A stretch of DNA of 38,961 bases from Rhizobium sp. Q54. Its GTDB lineage: Bacteria; Pseudomonadota; Alphaproteobacteria; CADEGL01. Below the pieces are notes generated by a model that was not told where the DNA came from, ran no database searches, and saw only the letters and a program-made list of their open reading frames with translations. The position numbers and the translations under genes are program-made. Positions 1-8,426 of this stretch are shown one piece after another. The DNA lies in assembly GCA_945860095.1 (NCBI GenBank), contig CAMAPP010000013.1, positions 1 through 38,961 on the forward strand, in the 5' to 3' direction. Numbering within the stretch: position 1 is the first letter of the stretch; each line of letters begins with the position of its first letter.

Positions 1-1
1 C

Positions 2-865
2 CTCGGCAATGATTTCGTCGTGTTCGACGCCCGCGCGACCGGGCTTCACCTGACCGGCGAACAGGCGCGCGCCATCGCCGACCGGCGCACGGGGGTGGGC
101 TGCGATCAGATCATCACCATCCGCAACTCCGAGGACGCCGACGGCTTCATGCGCATCCAAAACGCCGATGGCGCCGAGGTCGAGGCGTGCGGCAACGCGG
201 CGCGCTGCGTCGGCGATCTGTTGATGCGCGAAAGCGGTGCCCGGCGCGCAACCATCGAGACGGTCGCGGGCGTGCTCGCCGCCGAACCCGCGTCCGGCGG
301 CCGGATCGCGGTCGATATGGGACCGGCAAAGCTCGATTGGCGCGACATCCCGCTCGCGCGCGAATGCGACACCCTGCACGTGCCCTTCGAACTCGGCGGT
401 TTTTCCGACCCGGTCGCGGTGAACATGGGCAATCCGCACCTCGTGTTCCTGGTCGCGGACGCCGAGGCCGTCGCGTTGACCGAGCTCGGCCCGCGCATCG
501 AACACGACGCCCTGTTTCCCCGGCGCACAAACGTCGAATTCGTCCAGGTGCTGGATCGCACGCGCCTGCGCATGCGCGTCTGGGAACGCGGCGTGGGCAT
601 CACGCGCGCCTGCGGCTCGGGCGCCTGCGCCGCCGTCGTCGCCGCCGCGCGCCGGGGCGTGGCCGAACGCCATGTCGAGATCGTGCTCGACGGCGGCTCG
701 CTCGAACTCGAATGGCGCACCGACGGCCATGTCCTGATGACCGGTCCCGTGGCGCTGAGCTTCACGGGCGAACTCGATGCGGCGGCCATCCACGCCATGA
801 GCCCCGCGTCACGAGCAGACCCGCATCACGAGCAGACCCGCATCATGAGCAGACCCGCATCATGA
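2..865 (+). CDS. dapF: Diaminopimelate epimerase, 5' end outside window
   Basis: DapF interconverts LL- and meso-diaminopimelate in the lysine and peptidoglycan pathway in the cytoplasm. The frame is open from base 2 and begins with the family's N-terminal GNDF motif, so the true start lies just upstream of the window. Both catalytic cysteines are visible: one in EACGNAAR (codon at 188-190) and one in ACGSGAC (codon at 611-613). The last 17 residues are abnormal. They are read from a 17-bp tandem repeat (812-879) in which successive copies fall in different frames. Removing three copies (51 bp) would restore a protein ending in SPAS with its TGA inside the ATGA at the mtaB start. The gene is first in a co-directional run with mtaB and ftsY. 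Family assignment is secure; a functional effect of the tail is unlikely. Confidence 0.95.
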   Translation, partial: LGNDFVVFDARATGLHLTGEQARAIADRRTGVGCDQIITIRNSEDADGFMRIQNADGAEVEACGNAARCVGDLLMRESGARRATIETVAGVLAAEPASGGRIAVDMGPAKLDWRDIPLARECDTLHVPFELGGFSDPVAVNMGNPHLVFLVADAEAVALTELGPRIEHDALFPRRTNVEFVQVLDRTRLRMRVWERGVGITRACGSGACAAVVAAARRGVAERHVEIVLDGGSLELEWRTDGHVLMTGPVALSFTGELDAAAIHAMSPASRADPHHEQTRIMSRPAS

Positions 866-879
866 GCAGACCCGCATCA
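812..879. repeat. 17-bp tandem repeat, 4 copies, at dapF/mtaB junction
   Basis: Four head-to-tail copies of a 17-bp unit (core GAGCAGACCCGCATCA) occupy 812-828, 829-845, 846-862 and 863-879. They differ only at the first base (C or T), and a partial fifth copy runs into mtaB. Because each unit ends in CA and the next begins with TGAGC, the later copies rebuild an ATGAGC start-like sequence at 845, 862 and 879. The dapF stop (863-865) lies in the last junction. Confidence 0.95.
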
Positions 880-2108
880 TGAGCAGAGTCGTCACCTTCG
901 GCTGCCGGTTGAATGCCTTCGAATCCGAAGTCATCAAATCGCTGACCCACGGCGAGGATGGCACGATCGTCGTCAATACCTGCGCGGTTACGGCCGAGGC
1001 CGAGCGCCAGGCGCGCCAGGCGATCCGCAAGCTCCGGCGCGAAAACCCCGATGCGCGCATCGTGGTGACCGGCTGCGCGGCGCAGATCGACCCCGCGACC
1101 TACGCCGCCATGCCCGAGATCGACCGGGTGCTCGGCAATGCCGAAAAACTCGACGCCCGCAGCTATGCCGGCACCGAGCGCCTGGCGGTCGGCGACATCA
1201 TGATCGCGCGCGACACCGCCGAACACCTGATAACCGGTTTCGGCGCGCGCGCCCGCGCCATCGTCCAGGCGCAGAACGGCTGCGATCATCGCTGCACCTT
1301 CTGCATCATCCCGTTCGGGCGCGGCCCCAGCCGCAGCGTGCCCTTGGGAGCATTGGCCCGCCAGGTGCGCGCGCTCGCCGAAGGCGGCGTGCGCGAGGTC
1401 GTGATCTCGGGCGTCGATCTCACCTCCTGGGGCGAGGATCTTCCGGGCAAACCCGGTCTTGGACAAATGGTGCGCCGCCTTCTGGCCGCGGTGCCCGAAC
1501 TCGAACGCCTGCGCCTGTCGTCCTTCGACGTCGCCGAGGCGGACGAGGATTTGCTGCGAGCGATCGCCGAGGAGAAGCGGCTCATGCCGCATTTCCATCT
1601 GTCGCTTCAGTCGGGCGACGACATGATCCTCAAACGCATGAAGCGCCGCCACGGTCGGGCCGATGCCATCGGGTTCTGCGAACGCGCGCGCGCGCTCCGC
1701 CCTGGCATCGCCTTCGGCGCCGATTTCATCGCCGGTTTCCCGACCGAGAGCGAGGCCATGTTCGCGCGCACCCTCGACCTCGTGGACGAATGTGGCTTGG
1801 CCTTCCTCCACGTCTTTCCCTATTCCGCGCGCCGCGGCACGCCGGCCGCGCGCATGCCCCAAGTGCCCAAGGCCGCGCGCCAGGAACGCGCCTTGCGGTT
1901 GCGCGAAGCCGGCGGCCGCGCGCTCGACGCCCATCTCGCGCGCCGTGTGGGCAGCGCCGCCAGCGTGCTGGTCGAAACCCCGCGCTTTGGCCGCGACCGC
2001 GATTACGCCCCCGTCCGTCTCGACCGCGACGCGGCGCCGGGCGCGGTGGTGGCCGCGCGCGTGATGGGCGCGGACGCGGGCGAGCTTCGCGCCGCGCTCA
2101 CGGGCTAG
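879..2108 (+). CDS. mtaB: tRNA t6A37 methylthiotransferase MtaB
   Basis: MtaB is a radical-SAM enzyme that adds a methylthio group to N6-threonylcarbamoyladenosine at position 37 of ANN-decoding tRNAs. The 409-residue protein has the N-terminal UPF0004 domain with three cluster cysteines at C9, C35 and C66. The radical-SAM motif is CDHRCTFC with C135, C139 and C142, followed by FGRG. The C-terminal 60 residues fit a TRAM-like region. The start at 879 gives the family N-terminus VVTFGCRLN. Identical ATGAGC sequences at 845 and 862 come from the upstream 17-bp repeat and are not in frame with the gene. It overlaps the ancestral dapF/mtaB ATGA junction and is followed 8 nt later by ftsY. The FGCRLN form separates it from MiaB. 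Confidence 0.93.
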   Translation: MSRVVTFGCRLNAFESEVIKSLTHGEDGTIVVNTCAVTAEAERQARQAIRKLRRENPDARIVVTGCAAQIDPATYAAMPEIDRVLGNAEKLDARSYAGTERLAVGDIMIARDTAEHLITGFGARARAIVQAQNGCDHRCTFCIIPFGRGPSRSVPLGALARQVRALAEGGVREVVISGVDLTSWGEDLPGKPGLGQMVRRLLAAVPELERLRLSSFDVAEADEDLLRAIAEEKRLMPHFHLSLQSGDDMILKRMKRRHGRADAIGFCERARALRPGIAFGADFIAGFPTESEAMFARTLDLVDECGLAFLHVFPYSARRGTPAARMPQVPKAARQERALRLREAGGRALDAHLARRVGSAASVLVETPRFGRDRDYAPVRLDRDAAPGAVVAARVMGADAGELRAALTG

Positions 2109-2116
2109 GGCTTTCC

Positions 2117-3037
2117 ATGGCGGGTTGGCTGGGGCGACTGAAGGCCGGGCTCGCGCGGTCGTCGGCGCGCCTGTCCGACGATCTGGCCGCCATCTTCACC
2201 GGTAAGAAACTCGACGCCGAGGCCCTTCAAGAACTCGAGGACACGCTCATCGCCGCCGATCTTGGCCCCGCGACCGCCGCGCGCCTGGCCAAGGCCGTCG
2301 GGCGCGAGCGCTTCGAGAAGGACACCGGCGCGGACGAAGCGCGCGAGGCTCTGGCCGGGGAAATCGCCAAAATCCTGGAACCCGTCGCCCGGAAGCTGGA
2401 GATCGACGGCGCGCGCAAACCCCACGTGATCCTGGTCGTGGGCGTCAACGGCACGGGCAAGACCACGACCGTCGGCAAGCTCGCCAAGCAATTGTCCGAG
2501 GAAGGCCGGTCCGTCATGCTGTGCGCGGGCGACACGTTCCGCGCGGCGGCGATCGACCAGTTGAAGATTTGGGGCGAGCGGGCGGGCGCGCCCGTGGTCG
2601 CGGGCGCGCCGGGCGCCAATCCGGCGGGGCTGGTTTACGACGCGCTCGCACGCGCGCGGACCGAAGGCGCCGACGTGCTGCTCGTCGATACCGCCGGGCG
2701 GCTGCACAACAAGGCCAACCTCATGGCCGAGCTCGAGAAGATCATTCGCGTCATGCGCAAGCTCGACGCGGACGCGCCCCACTCGACCCTTTTGGTGCTC
2801 GACGCCACGACCGGCCAGAACGCCCACGCGCAGGTCGAATTGTTCGCCAAGGCGGCACCCGTGAGCGGCCTGGTCGTCACCAAGCTCGACGGCAGCGCCA
2901 AGGGCGGAGTGATCGTCGCGCTCGCCGAACGCTTCGCCATTCCGGTCGTCGCCGTGGGCGTGGGCGAAGCCATCGATGATTTGCGCCCCTTCGCCGCGCG
3001 GGATTTCGCGCGCTCCCTGCTCGGTCTCGACCCCTAG
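2117..3037 (+). CDS. ftsY: Signal recognition particle receptor FtsY
   Basis: FtsY is the GTPase receptor that docks SRP-ribosome complexes at the inner membrane. The 306-residue protein has the N domain (about 1-95) and G domain. The P-loop is GVNGTGKT (109-116), followed by CAGDTFRAAA, DTAGR (191-195) and TKLD (255-258). The acidic A domain of E. coli FtsY is absent, so this is the short form common in Alphaproteobacteria. The start at 2117, 8 nt after the mtaB stop, gives MAGWLGRLKAGL, the usual start of short FtsY proteins. Longer frames upstream lie inside mtaB and are not coding. Confidence 0.95.
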   Translation: MAGWLGRLKAGLARSSARLSDDLAAIFTGKKLDAEALQELEDTLIAADLGPATAARLAKAVGRERFEKDTGADEAREALAGEIAKILEPVARKLEIDGARKPHVILVVGVNGTGKTTTVGKLAKQLSEEGRSVMLCAGDTFRAAAIDQLKIWGERAGAPVVAGAPGANPAGLVYDALARARTEGADVLLVDTAGRLHNKANLMAELEKIIRVMRKLDADAPHSTLLVLDATTGQNAHAQVELFAKAAPVSGLVVTKLDGSAKGGVIVALAERFAIPVVAVGVGEAIDDLRPFAARDFARSLLGLDP

Positions 3038-3095
3038 CGCGCCGAAGCGAGCGACCCTGGACAGACCACGGACCGCCCTCCACGATCCGACGGCC

Positions 3096-3944
3096 ATGGA
3101 ACTTTCCCTCCACGTCACGCTCCTCGCGCTTACCGCCGCCGTCCTCCACGCCTGCTGGAACGCGGTGGCGAAAAGCGTCGTGGACAAGCGCCGGATGTAT
3201 ATCGTTTCCAATCTGGTCGCAGGCGCGGTCGGCCTGGCCCTTCTGCCCTTCGTCGATTCGCCCGCACTCGAAAGCTGGCCCTATATCGTCGCGGGCGCGC
3301 TGGTCGCCACGATTTACACCATCGTCCTGTTCGCGGCCTACCGGATCGGCGATCTGTCGCAGATCTATCCCACCATTCGCGGCATGACGCCGCTCATGAT
3401 CGCGCTCGGCGCCACCGCCTTTGCGGACGAACATCTGGCCGCGCGGCAATATATCGGCATCGCCATCGTTTCGATCGGCATCTTCTCGCTCGCCTTCTGG
3501 CGCGCCGCGGACCGGCTGTCGCTCGGCATGATCGCATTCTGTGCGCTCGGTGCGGTGATGGTGTCGAGCTACACGGTGATCGACGGCCTGGGCGTCCGGC
3601 GCTCGGGCAGTCCGTTCGGCTACATGGCTTGGCTGCTGATCGGCTACATGGTGGTCGCGCTTGCGGCCTATCCGCTTCTCGGGCGCTGGCGCATGACGGA
3701 TTCGCCGCGCCAGCTGGGTCGGCTCGTGCTCGTCGGCCTCGGCATTTCGCTGACGTACGGCCTGATCGTCCACGCGCTCAATCTCGGCGCCATGGCGCCC
3801 GTCTCGGCGCTGCGCGAGACGAGCATCATCGTCGCCGCCCTGATCGGCACGCTGTTGCTGGGCGAGCCGTTCGGCCGCGCACGCGTTGTCGCCGCGGCGC
3901 TCGTCACCGCGGGCCTCCTTGTCCTCAAGCTGCCGATCGCATGA
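3096..3944 (+). CDS. DMT (EamA) family membrane transporter
   Basis: The 282-residue protein is almost entirely hydrophobic, with about ten predicted membrane segments in two EamA-like halves. A conserved RETS sequence sits near the start of the penultimate helix pair. The start is placed at the ATG 3096 (MELSLHVTLLALT) because the upstream frame is not hydrophobic and overlaps ftsY. Substrate is unknown; members of the superfamily export amino acids, nucleotides or other metabolites. It lies 58 nt after ftsY, and its stop overlaps the yciB start in ATGA, so it is probably cotranscribed. It is the first of four EamA-type genes in the window. Confidence 0.85.
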   Translation: MELSLHVTLLALTAAVLHACWNAVAKSVVDKRRMYIVSNLVAGAVGLALLPFVDSPALESWPYIVAGALVATIYTIVLFAAYRIGDLSQIYPTIRGMTPLMIALGATAFADEHLAARQYIGIAIVSIGIFSLAFWRAADRLSLGMIAFCALGAVMVSSYTVIDGLGVRRSGSPFGYMAWLLIGYMVVALAAYPLLGRWRMTDSPRQLGRLVLVGLGISLTYGLIVHALNLGAMAPVSALRETSIIVAALIGTLLLGEPFGRARVVAAALVTAGLLVLKLPIA

Positions 3945-4513
3945 ACGCGCGGCGCCCGCCTTCGCCTTGGCTCAAGCTCGCGGTCGATATCGGCCCACTG
4001 GCCGCGTTCTTCGCCGCCTATTCCCTTGCGGGCCTCATGGCGGCAACCGCCGTGCTGATGGGGGCCACCTTGGCGGCCCTGGCCGCCGCCTACGCCCTCG
4101 AGCGGCGGATTCCCAAGATGCCGCTCATCGGCGCGGCGCTGGTGCTGGGGTTCGGTGCGCTCACGCTCGCGCTCGACGACGAGACCTTCATCAAGATGAA
4201 ACCGACCGCGGTCTATTTATTGTTCGCTGCGGTGCTGCTGGCCGGGCAAGCCACGGGACGGTCGCTGCTCAAGCCCTTGCTCGATGCGGCCTTTCACATC
4301 GACGACGCGGGCTGGCGCATCATGACCTTGCGCTGGGGCGCGTTCTTCCTCGCCATGGCGGGCTTGAACGAGATTCTCTGGCGCAATTTCCCGACCGAAA
4401 TCTGGGTCAACGCCAAGGTGTTCGGATTTCTGCCGCTCACCTTCGTCTTCGCCGCCGCGCAAGCGCCACTCATGCGGCGCCACGCCCTGCCCGAGAAAAC
4501 TAAACCTTCTTGA
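3941..4513 (+). CDS. yciB: Inner-membrane septation protein YciB (IspZ)
   Basis: YciB/IspZ proteins are small integral inner-membrane proteins linked to septation and envelope integrity. The 190-residue protein has five to six hydrophobic segments. Family hallmarks include DIGPLAAFF near the N-terminus, KPTAVYLLFAAVLL in the middle, and NEILWRNFPTEIWVNAKVFG near the C-terminus. The start ATG at 3941 overlaps the stop of the preceding transporter (ATGA). The 3' end overlaps the convergent Nudix gene by 14 bases. Neighbouring ftsY is a common arrangement in Rhodospirillales. Confidence 0.92.
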   Translation: MNARRPPSPWLKLAVDIGPLAAFFAAYSLAGLMAATAVLMGATLAALAAAYALERRIPKMPLIGAALVLGFGALTLALDDETFIKMKPTAVYLLFAAVLLAGQATGRSLLKPLLDAAFHIDDAGWRIMTLRWGAFFLAMAGLNEILWRNFPTEIWVNAKVFGFLPLTFVFAAAQAPLMRRHALPEKTKPS

Positions 4514-5054
4514 GGTAATCGGCGCTTTCGCCCGGCGGATTGCCGCGCGGCGGAAAATCCGACAATCCCCGCACCTCGCGGTGATGGCGCAAGGCCCAAT
4601 GCACGGTTGGAAAAGCGAGGTCGTCCCACGGGATCTCCTCCCAGCGGAATAATTTCGCCTCGGCCGATTCGACCCCCGGATCAAGCGCGGCGCTCGGCAA
4701 GTGCGCCCGGTAGATGAGCTGCACCTGCGAGAGGCGCGCGATGGTATAAACCGCGAGCAGTTCGCCCAGGCGCGCCTCGGCCCCGGCTTCCTCGCACACC
4801 TCGCGCGCCGCCCCCTCGTGGGCCGCCTCGTTGAGTTCGAGATAGCCCGCCGGAAACACCCAGAATCCCTTGCGCGGATTGATCGCCCGTCGGCACAACA
4901 GCAGCCGATCCTCGAACGAACACACGGCACCGACGACGATCCTCGGATTGTCGTACTGGACATAGCCGCAATCGGCGCAGACTAGGCGCTCGTGCGTGTC
5001 GCCTTCGGGAATCTTGCGGATGGAGGGGCCGCGCGGGGCCTCGGGTTCGGCCAT
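4500..5054 (-). CDS. Nudix hydrolase with half zinc ribbon
   Basis: Nudix enzymes cleave nucleoside diphosphates linked to another moiety. The 184-residue protein has a full Nudix box: G70, E76, then REVCEEAG at 84-91, matching GX5EX7REUXEEXGU. The N-terminus resembles the zinc-ribbon Nudix group (IPEGD, then CADCG and NPRIVVG). Only the second CxxC (C26, C29) is present. The first pair is missing, and no cysteine codons appear in frame in the bases just upstream of the start. Likely substrates are ADP-ribose or NADH-type compounds, but this cannot be settled from sequence. It converges on yciB with a 14-base overlap. Confidence 0.88.
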   Translation of the reverse strand: MAEPEAPRGPSIRKIPEGDTHERLVCADCGYVQYDNPRIVVGAVCSFEDRLLLCRRAINPRKGFWVFPAGYLELNEAAHEGAAREVCEEAGAEARLGELLAVYTIARLSQVQLIYRAHLPSAALDPGVESAEAKLFRWEEIPWDDLAFPTVHWALRHHREVRGLSDFPPRGNPPGESADYLKKV

Positions 5055-5158
5055 GCGGGAAATCTGTACTGGCGCGCGTCCGGCTTCAAGCCGTCTTGGA
5101 GCGAGATCGTTCGATGCCGATTCTTATTCCCGTCTCGAGCGGGAGCGCCGCCGGCGCA

Positions 5159-5206
5159 CCCCATTGGAGACGATCCCCATTCGAGGCGATCCCCAGACGA
5201 CCGGAA
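5159..5206. repeat. 16-bp degenerate tandem repeat
   Basis: Two good copies of a 16-bp unit starting CCCCATT and ending CGAT lie at 5159-5174 and 5175-5190. A third, decayed copy begins CCCCAGACGA at 5191. They fill the 153-bp spacer between the Nudix gene and the small gene at 5208-5438. Confidence 0.7.
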
Positions 5207-5207
5207 T

Positions 5208-5438
5208 CTAGGTGCTGATGTCGAGCAGCGAGCCGCGGGGGAGGATGCGATGCGGCGCGACCGCCGCCGGATCGAAGGCGGCGCGCGCCACATGGGCGGG
5301 CGCCTTGGCGGATGCGGGCGCGCCTGGGGGTGCGTTTGCGGGGTGGGGCGAGCGCGGAGCGGAGGGCGTCGCGGGCGGGCGGACCGCCGGCGCGGGCGAG
5401 AGTGCCTGCAGCAGGGCCGAGGACGGGGGGATGGACAT
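5208..5438 (-). CDS. Small Pro/Ala-rich hypothetical protein
   Basis: A 76-residue open frame runs from ATG at 5438 to TAG at 5208-5210. The first 12 residues (MSIPPSSALLQA) are followed by a low-complexity Pro/Ala-rich stretch and an ordered-looking C-terminus, PHRILPRGSLLDIST. I do not recognise the family. An AT-richer stretch just upstream (about 5455-5480) could hold a promoter, but no strong Shine-Dalgarno sequence is visible. It lies alone between the Nudix and SMP-30 genes on the same strand. It could be a chance frame in GC-rich DNA; the non-repetitive ends argue mildly for a real gene. Confidence 0.5.
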   Translation of the reverse strand: MSIPPSSALLQALSPAPAVRPPATPSAPRSPHPANAPPGAPASAKAPAHVARAAFDPAAVAPHRILPRGSLLDIST

Positions 5439-5481
5439 GGCGGCAAGCTATGCCGCCAGTTGCTAACGAAGCATTAAACGC

Positions 5482-6357
5482 CTAGCCGGCGAAGCGCGGC
5501 TCGGCGATACCGGCCATGCCGGGCTCGAAGGCGAAGATGTCGCCCGCATGGGGCTCGCGGGCAAGCGCTGCTTCGTCGAGCCCATCGCGCGCCGAAGTCA
5601 CGAACAAGGTGCGCAGACCCGCGCCGCCGAAATTGATGCTGGTCGGCCGCCGCACGGGCAAGGCGACGACGCGCTCGATGCGCCCTTCGGGGTCGTAGCG
5701 CACGATGCGCCCGCCGTTCCAATTGGCGCTCCACACTCCGCCCTCGGAATCGACCGTCAGCCCGTCGGGAAAGCCCGTGTCCTCGGGCACGTCGGCGAAG
5801 ACGCGGCGATTGGCGAGCGCGCCGACGGCGATATCGAAATCGAAGACGTCGATCCGATTGGTGCGGGTATCGGTGTAGTACATCAGGCGATCGTCGGGCG
5901 ACCAGCCGAGACCGTTCGCCGTGCGAATGCCCGTCGCCATGCGCGTCACCGCGTGGTCGAGATCGAGACGATAGAGCGAACCCTTGGGTTGGCGCGGCAG
6001 GCCCGCGAAATGCATCGTGCCGGCCCAGAACCGGCCGCGCCGATCGACCTTGCCGTCGTTGAAGCGCGTGTCGTCCGGCTCCGCCGGCAGGTGCAGCGGC
6101 TTGACCGCGCCGGTGTCGAGATCGACCAGATGAAAGCCGCGACGCAGCGCGACGACGGCGCCGCCGCCCTCGCGCAAGGCGAGCGAGCCGATGAGGTCGG
6201 GCATGGGCCAGGATTTGGACTTGCCGGTCGCGGGCTCGAAGCGCTTGAGCGCGGGCTCGAGACTGTCCACCCAATACAGCGCGGCCGCGCGCGGGCACCA
6301 CACCGGGCCCTCGCCGAGCCGGGCTTGGGCCGCGAGCGCCACGCGGATTTCGGCCAT
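5482..6357 (-). CDS. SMP-30/gluconolactonase family protein
   Basis: SMP-30 family proteins are six-bladed beta-propeller, metal-dependent lactonases that hydrolyse sugar-acid lactones. The 291-residue protein has the full family length and the expected metal-site segments: GEGPVW near residue 16, RFNDGK, TANGLGWSPD and FPDGLTVD. The start at 6357 is preceded by a GGAGGA Shine-Dalgarno with about 6-nt spacing. It follows the exported protein gene 6371-7090 by 13 nt, so the two probably form an operon. The sugar dehydrogenase gene upstream at 7151-8400 would make lactones, which suggests a dehydrogenase-lactonase pair; that link is inference. Confidence 0.9.
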   Translation of the reverse strand: MAEIRVALAAQARLGEGPVWCPRAAALYWVDSLEPALKRFEPATGKSKSWPMPDLIGSLALREGGGAVVALRRGFHLVDLDTGAVKPLHLPAEPDDTRFNDGKVDRRGRFWAGTMHFAGLPRQPKGSLYRLDLDHAVTRMATGIRTANGLGWSPDDRLMYYTDTRTNRIDVFDFDIAVGALANRRVFADVPEDTGFPDGLTVDSEGGVWSANWNGGRIVRYDPEGRIERVVALPVRRPTSINFGGAGLRTLFVTSARDGLDEAALAREPHAGDIFAFEPGMAGIAEPRFAG

Positions 6358-6370
6358 CGGCTCCTCCGGC

Positions 6371-7090
6371 CTAGCGGAACATGGACTTGATCTGATCGAT
6401 TTTGTCGAAAGCCTTGCGGGTTTCCGTGACCATGTCGCGGCCGCAGACGCTTTCGAATCCGGACGATCTGATCGTCGCGCGCGTGACCTTGAGCTGCTCG
6501 TCGAAGATCTTGTCGTACTGCTGGCGGAAATAATCGATATCGCCCGTGCCGTAGCCGGCCTGATAGAGAAAATCGTAAAGGCCGCGCATGTCGGAAGCGG
6601 CGAAGGACGAGCTGCCCGCGCAGCCGGCCGGAAGGGCGTTGATCGAACCGATCTCGCGCAACGTATCCAGAACCCGCGCCCGGTTGCGCCGAAGCTTGGC
6701 TTCGCTCTGCGCCGCCGCCGCCGCCTGCGCCTGGCCCAGCGACTCCTTCACCGCGTACGCGCCCATATTGAGTTCCGGCACCTTGGCCAGAACCTGCTTG
6801 GGCAGTTCGCAGCTGTACCACTGCAGCAGGTTCATCGCCATCAACTGGCTGAGAAAAAGATTGGTGACATAGGACTGCCGAAGCGTGGCGATCTGCACCT
6901 CGGCATCGACGATACCGATATTCTGTTCGATGAGCTGGGTGGATTGCCGGTAATGGGCGAGCGCGGTGTCGCACGCCTGCTGGCCTTCGCCCCGGCCCGC
7001 GGGCGCGGCCAGGGCCGCGCCCGACCCGCACGCCAGAACCAAGGACAACGCGGCAAGAACGATTCGACGCATGGCGCCATGCCTCTTCAT
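6371..7090 (-). CDS. Exported hypothetical protein
   Basis: I do not recognise this 239-residue protein. It starts with a clear signal peptide: basic MRRI, a hydrophobic segment, and a cleavage-like ALAAP at about residues 27-30. The ATG at 7072 is an alternative start that would trim six residues. The mature part is alpha-helix-rich with Ala/Gln stretches and has four cysteines (contexts QQACD, YSCEL, AGCAG, SVCGR) that could form two disulfides in the periplasm. It lies 13 nt upstream of the SMP-30 lactonase gene, with the same orientation, so a shared transcript is likely. Confidence 0.8.
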   Translation of the reverse strand: MKRHGAMRRIVLAALSLVLACGSGAALAAPAGRGEGQQACDTALAHYRQSTQLIEQNIGIVDAEVQIATLRQSYVTNLFLSQLMAMNLLQWYSCELPKQVLAKVPELNMGAYAVKESLGQAQAAAAAQSEAKLRRNRARVLDTLREIGSINALPAGCAGSSSFAASDMRGLYDFLYQAGYGTGDIDYFRQQYDKIFDEQLKVTRATIRSSGFESVCGRDMVTETRKAFDKIDQIKSMFR

Positions 7091-7105
7091 TTCGTTTACG
7101 AGTCG

Positions 7106-7135
7106 TTCGCGAGCGGGCCGTTTGCGAGCGGGCCG
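7106..7135. repeat. 15-bp tandem repeat
   Basis: Two copies of a 15-bp unit (TTCGCGAGCGGGCCG and TTTGCGAGCGGGCCG) lie at 7106-7120 and 7121-7135, with a decayed trace before them. They fill the 60-bp spacer between the frameshifted dehydrogenase gene and the exported protein gene. Confidence 0.7.
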
Positions 7136-7150
7136 TCCCCGGCCGCGCGG

Positions 7151-8400
7151 CTATTTCTTATAACTCACCCGCCATATGACGGAGGCGAAATCGTCCGCGA
7201 CCAGCAGGCCGCCGTCCTTGGCGACGGCTAGGCCGACTGGGCGGCCGCGCACCACGGCGCGGTCCTTGCCCTCGACCCAAAAGCCACCGAGGAAAATTAC
7301 GTAATGGCCCTGGGGTTTGCCCTCGGAGAACGGCACGCGCACGACCGTATAGCCCGCGGGCTTGGCCGAATTCCACGAGCCGTGCAAGGCGACGAAGGCG
7401 TGGCCGCGATACTCGGCGGGAAATTGCGCGCCGTCGTAGAACACCAAACCCAGGGGCGCGGAGTGCGACTTGAACAGCACGTCGGGCACCAGCGTGCGCG
7501 CGACCAGATCCGGGCGCTTGGCGGCGTATTCGGGTTGCGGATTGGAACCGAGATAGGCGTAGGGCCAGCCGTAGAACCCGTCGCGCGCGACGGGCGTCAG
7601 GTAATCGGGCACCAAGCCATCGCCCATGCCGTCGCGTTCGTTGACCACGGCGTACAGATCGTCGGTGCCGGGGCGAAGGCGATGCCGACGGGATTGCGTA
7701 GCCCCGCGGCGAAGGTGCGTTGGCCGGTACCGTCGGCGTGGAACTCCTGGATCGTCGCGCGCGGTGCGGGTTCCTCGTCGAGATTGCCGCGCGAACCGAT
7801 CGAGACATAGACGCGCTTGCCGTCCCGGCTGAAGGCGATGTTGCGCGTCCAATGCCCGGCGCCGTCGCCGAAAGCGCTCTCGGGCTGCCCGCGCGCGGCC
7901 AGTTGCCCCGGCTCGTAAACAAAGCGCCAAAGCCCTCGGGTGTCCACGACGTAGAAATAGCCCGGCTGGAAAGCCATGCCGTGCGGTCGGGTCAGACCTT
8001 CGTGAAACACGGAGGTTTGCTCCGCCACCCCGTCGCCGTCCGCGTCGCGCAGCACCGTGATCTTGTTCGACGACAAATGGGTCACGAAGACATCGCCATT
8101 GGGCGCAACCGCCAGCCAGCGCGCGTGACTCGCATGGCCAAAGAGCGCAACCGAAAATCCCGGCGGCGCGATCGGCGGCCGATCGGATTCCAATTGCTTG
8201 TAGTGCGGCGCGTTCGAGACACTCGGTGTGGCGTAGGGCGCGGGCAAATCGCGTACGCGGATATGCACCTTCCGACCGATTTCCTGGTCCGGAAAATCCC
8301 CGATCTGCGCCCGCGCGGCACCCGACGCGGCCCACATCGCGGCGACGGCGAATACCGCCCCCCGCAAGGTACCCCGCCGAGATTCCATGGATTGGTTCAT
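7151..8400 (-). pseudogene. PQQ-type glucose/sorbosone dehydrogenase, frameshifted
   Basis: The protein belongs to the glucose/sorbosone dehydrogenase beta-propeller family, which oxidises sugars in the periplasm with PQQ. The N-terminal part reads from ATG 8400 (or 8388) with a signal peptide ending ARAQ and continues through GLRNPVGIAFAP. The C-terminal part, from GTDDLYAVVNERDG to VIWRVSYKK, lies in another frame. The shift is at about 7667-7673: the bases read CCCCGGCACC on the coding strand, and one extra G (CCCCGGGCACC) would join the two halves perfectly. Nothing else in the roughly 416-residue product is damaged. It may be a very recent pseudogene or a sequencing or assembly error in a G/C run. 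Confidence 0.85.
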
Positions 8401-8426
8401 GGCCCGATTGTCGGGGAGAAAGTCGG

